NCBI RefSeq assembly: GCF_000364445.2
Contig: NZ_CP043538.1
Span: 265,198-329,197 of the forward strand
Source of the DNA: Methylobacterium mesophilicum SR1.6/6
Lineage (GTDB): Bacteria > Pseudomonadota > Alphaproteobacteria > Rhizobiales > Beijerinckiaceae
Reading direction: 5' to 3'
Length of the DNA stretch: 64,000 nucleotides
Notes under the pieces: model-generated
Database searches by the model: none
Seen by the model: the letters and a program-made list of their open reading frames with translations, nothing else
Told to the model about the DNA's origin: nothing
Part shown: positions 62,805 through 64,000 of the stretch, piece after piece
How positions within the stretch are numbered: the stretch's first letter is position 1
Layout of the letters: every line of letters starts with the position of its first letter
Translations under genes and position numbers: made by a program

Positions 62805-63815
62805 ATGAGAGCGCTGATCTACACCGGTCCGAACGCGCTCATTGTCGACGACGTGCCGGTTCCCGTGCCTGGGCCCGGCGAGGTGCTGGTGCGGGTCGAG
62901 GCGGTCGGCATCTGCGGTTCGGACATGCACGCCTATCACGGTCACGATGCCCGGCGCCCCGCCCCGCTGATCCTCGGCCACGAGGCCGCCGGACGGGTCG
63001 CGGAGGGGCCGCGGGCCGGCGCGCGCGTGGCGGTGAATCCGCTGGTCACCTGCGGGCACTGCCCGGCGTGCGAAGCCGGACGCACGCACCTGTGCCCGAG
63101 CCGGCAGATCCTCTCGATGCCCCCGCGTCCGGGGGCCTTCGCGGACTTTGTCTGCGTTCCCGAGAAGAGCCTCGTACCGATCCCGGACGCGCTGTCGACC
63201 ACGCACGCAGCCCTCGCCGAGCCGCTCGCCGTCGCCTACCACGCCGTCAACCAGGGGGCGCGGCTTCTCGGGCGCCCTCTGGCGGGGGCGCGCTGCGTGG
63301 TGCTGGGCGGCGGCGCGATCGGTTTCGGGTCGGGTCTGGTCCTGGCCATGCAGGGGGCGGGCGAGGTCGTCATCATCGAGCCGAATCCCGAGCGGCGCAG
63401 CGAAGCCGCGCGCGGCCTCCCGACGGCCCGCTGCCGAGCGCCCGACGATGCCGAGGGTCCGGGTCCCGACAGTGCCGACCTGATACTCGACGCCGTCGGC
63501 AGCGACGCGACGCGGGCCAAGGCGAGCCAGCTCGCCCGGCCGGGCGCGGTCATCGTGCATATCGGGCTTCTGCCCGGCGAGCGGGGGCTGGACGTCCGCA
63601 AGATCACGCTTCAGGAGATCGTTGTGTCGGGCAGCTACTGCTACACGATGCAGGAGTTCCGCGACGTGGTCGAGGCCCTCGCGGATGGCCGGCTGGGTCC
63701 CCTCGACTGGGTCGAGGAGCGCCCGCTCGCCGCGGGCGCGGCTGCCTTCGCCGACATGGATGCGAGCCGCGTCGCTGCGCCGAAGCTGATCCTTCGTCCG
63801 AACACGCCGGCTTGA
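62805..63815 (+). CDS. zinc-containing alcohol dehydrogenase, HpsP-like candidate
   Basis: The 336-residue MDR enzyme has the catalytic-zinc cysteine in VGICGSDMHAYHGHD, LILGHEAAGRV (His-Glu zinc ligands), the structural zinc cluster C-x2-C-x2-C-x7-C (CGHCPACEAGRTHLC) and the cofactor motif VVLGGGAIGFGSGLVLAM (about 165-182). It is the last gene of the operon, 25 bases after the SDR gene. In DHPS catabolism HpsP is a zinc dehydrogenase paired with HpsO for enantiomer interconversion. Threonine or sorbitol dehydrogenase activity cannot be excluded by sequence reading. Confidence 0.85.
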   Translation: MRALIYTGPNALIVDDVPVPVPGPGEVLVRVEAVGICGSDMHAYHGHDARRPAPLILGHEAAGRVAEGPRAGARVAVNPLVTCGHCPACEAGRTHLCPSRQILSMPPRPGAFADFVCVPEKSLVPIPDALSTTHAALAEPLAVAYHAVNQGARLLGRPLAGARCVVLGGGAIGFGSGLVLAMQGAGEVVIIEPNPERRSEAARGLPTARCRAPDDAEGPGPDSADLILDAVGSDATRAKASQLARPGAVIVHIGLLPGERGLDVRKITLQEIVVSGSYCYTMQEFRDVVEALADGRLGPLDWVEERPLAAGAAAFADMDASRVAAPKLILRPNTPA

Positions 63816-63904
63816 GAATCGGCGTCGCACGAACGGAAGACCCTACCCGAAGTCGGACCCACGACGGCGGCTTCCACGGGCGGACACAATCCCCGTGCGG
63901 TCGG

Positions 63905-63932
63905 AGCCCGCCCCCGTGCAGGCGGGGCTTTC
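63905..63932 (+). terminator. possible terminator after the dehydrogenase operon
   Basis: AGCCCGCC pairs with GGCGGGGCT (one bulged base) around an 8-nt loop, followed by TTTC, 90 bases after the last stop of the operon. The stem is strong but the T tract is short, so the call is tentative. Confidence 0.4.
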
Positions 63933-64000
63933 GCCCGGGGAGGGACGGATCGACCGCTCCTGCGAGACGCCGCTGTTGCCAGATGTCTTATATATGATGC

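Overview
The window is high-GC DNA (visually close to 70 percent) from an alphaproteobacterium. The flagellar gene order (flgF - DUF1217 gene | motA - fliM - orf - fliN - fliG - flhB), a DUF3140 protein, a GCG_CRPN-type exported protein and the many small hypothetical genes suggest Methylobacterium or a close relative. This assignment is inference. I saw no rRNA, tRNA, CRISPR array, transposase or integrase.

Layout. (1) 0.2-7.8 kb: part of a flagellar cluster. motA, fliM, a small membrane gene, fliN, fliG and flhB run rightward (stator, C-ring switch and export gate). A DUF1217 gene and flgF run leftward. flgF is cut after about 140 codons and joined out of frame to the 3' end of an unrelated gene, so the left edge is a rearrangement breakpoint. 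(2) 7.8-12.2 kb: malate synthase G (glcB) with a divergent LysR regulator and a perfect dyad between them, then a REP-like palindromic element and a class II aldolase gene. (3) 12.2-24.3 kb: a sparse region with a frameshifted SDR gene, two tandem coiled-coil paralogues, a cupin, a CHASE3-type chemoreceptor, several small exported or membrane hypotheticals and a GNAT gene. Several stretches hold no gene.

(4) 24.8-51.8 kb: a large surface-polysaccharide locus. A leftward operon makes and uses a CDP-linked 6-deoxysugar: rfbG, rfbF, a NovU/TylCIII-like C-methyltransferase, an rfbC-like epimerase, a GT2, a DegT aminotransferase and a CmcI-like methyltransferase. Next come a phosphohexomutase and export genes of the KpsT/KpsE/KpsM type, with kpsM about 12 kb from kpsT. 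A rightward block pairs APS kinase with a sulfotransferase (local PAPS supply for sulfation) and then encodes a WcbI-like protein, an FkbH-like HAD-IIIC protein, an acyl carrier protein and a MaoC-SDR fusion, which looks like a carrier-protein acyl-decoration module. The right end has an FkbM methyltransferase and a 1301-residue multidomain glycosyltransferase with six degenerate N-terminal repeats.

(5) 52-55.8 kb: small hypothetical genes, an MFS transporter and a truncated AraC-type gene. (6) 55.8-63.8 kb: a catabolic operon under a LacI-family regulator with two nearly identical 14-bp operators. It encodes a sulfonate-type ABC importer with two different permeases, a HisD-like dehydrogenase, an SDR and a zinc alcohol dehydrogenase. 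The three enzymes match the HpsN/HpsO/HpsP set for 2,3-dihydroxypropane-1-sulfonate (DHPS), so a DHPS uptake and oxidation operon is the best reading. It is inferred, not proven.
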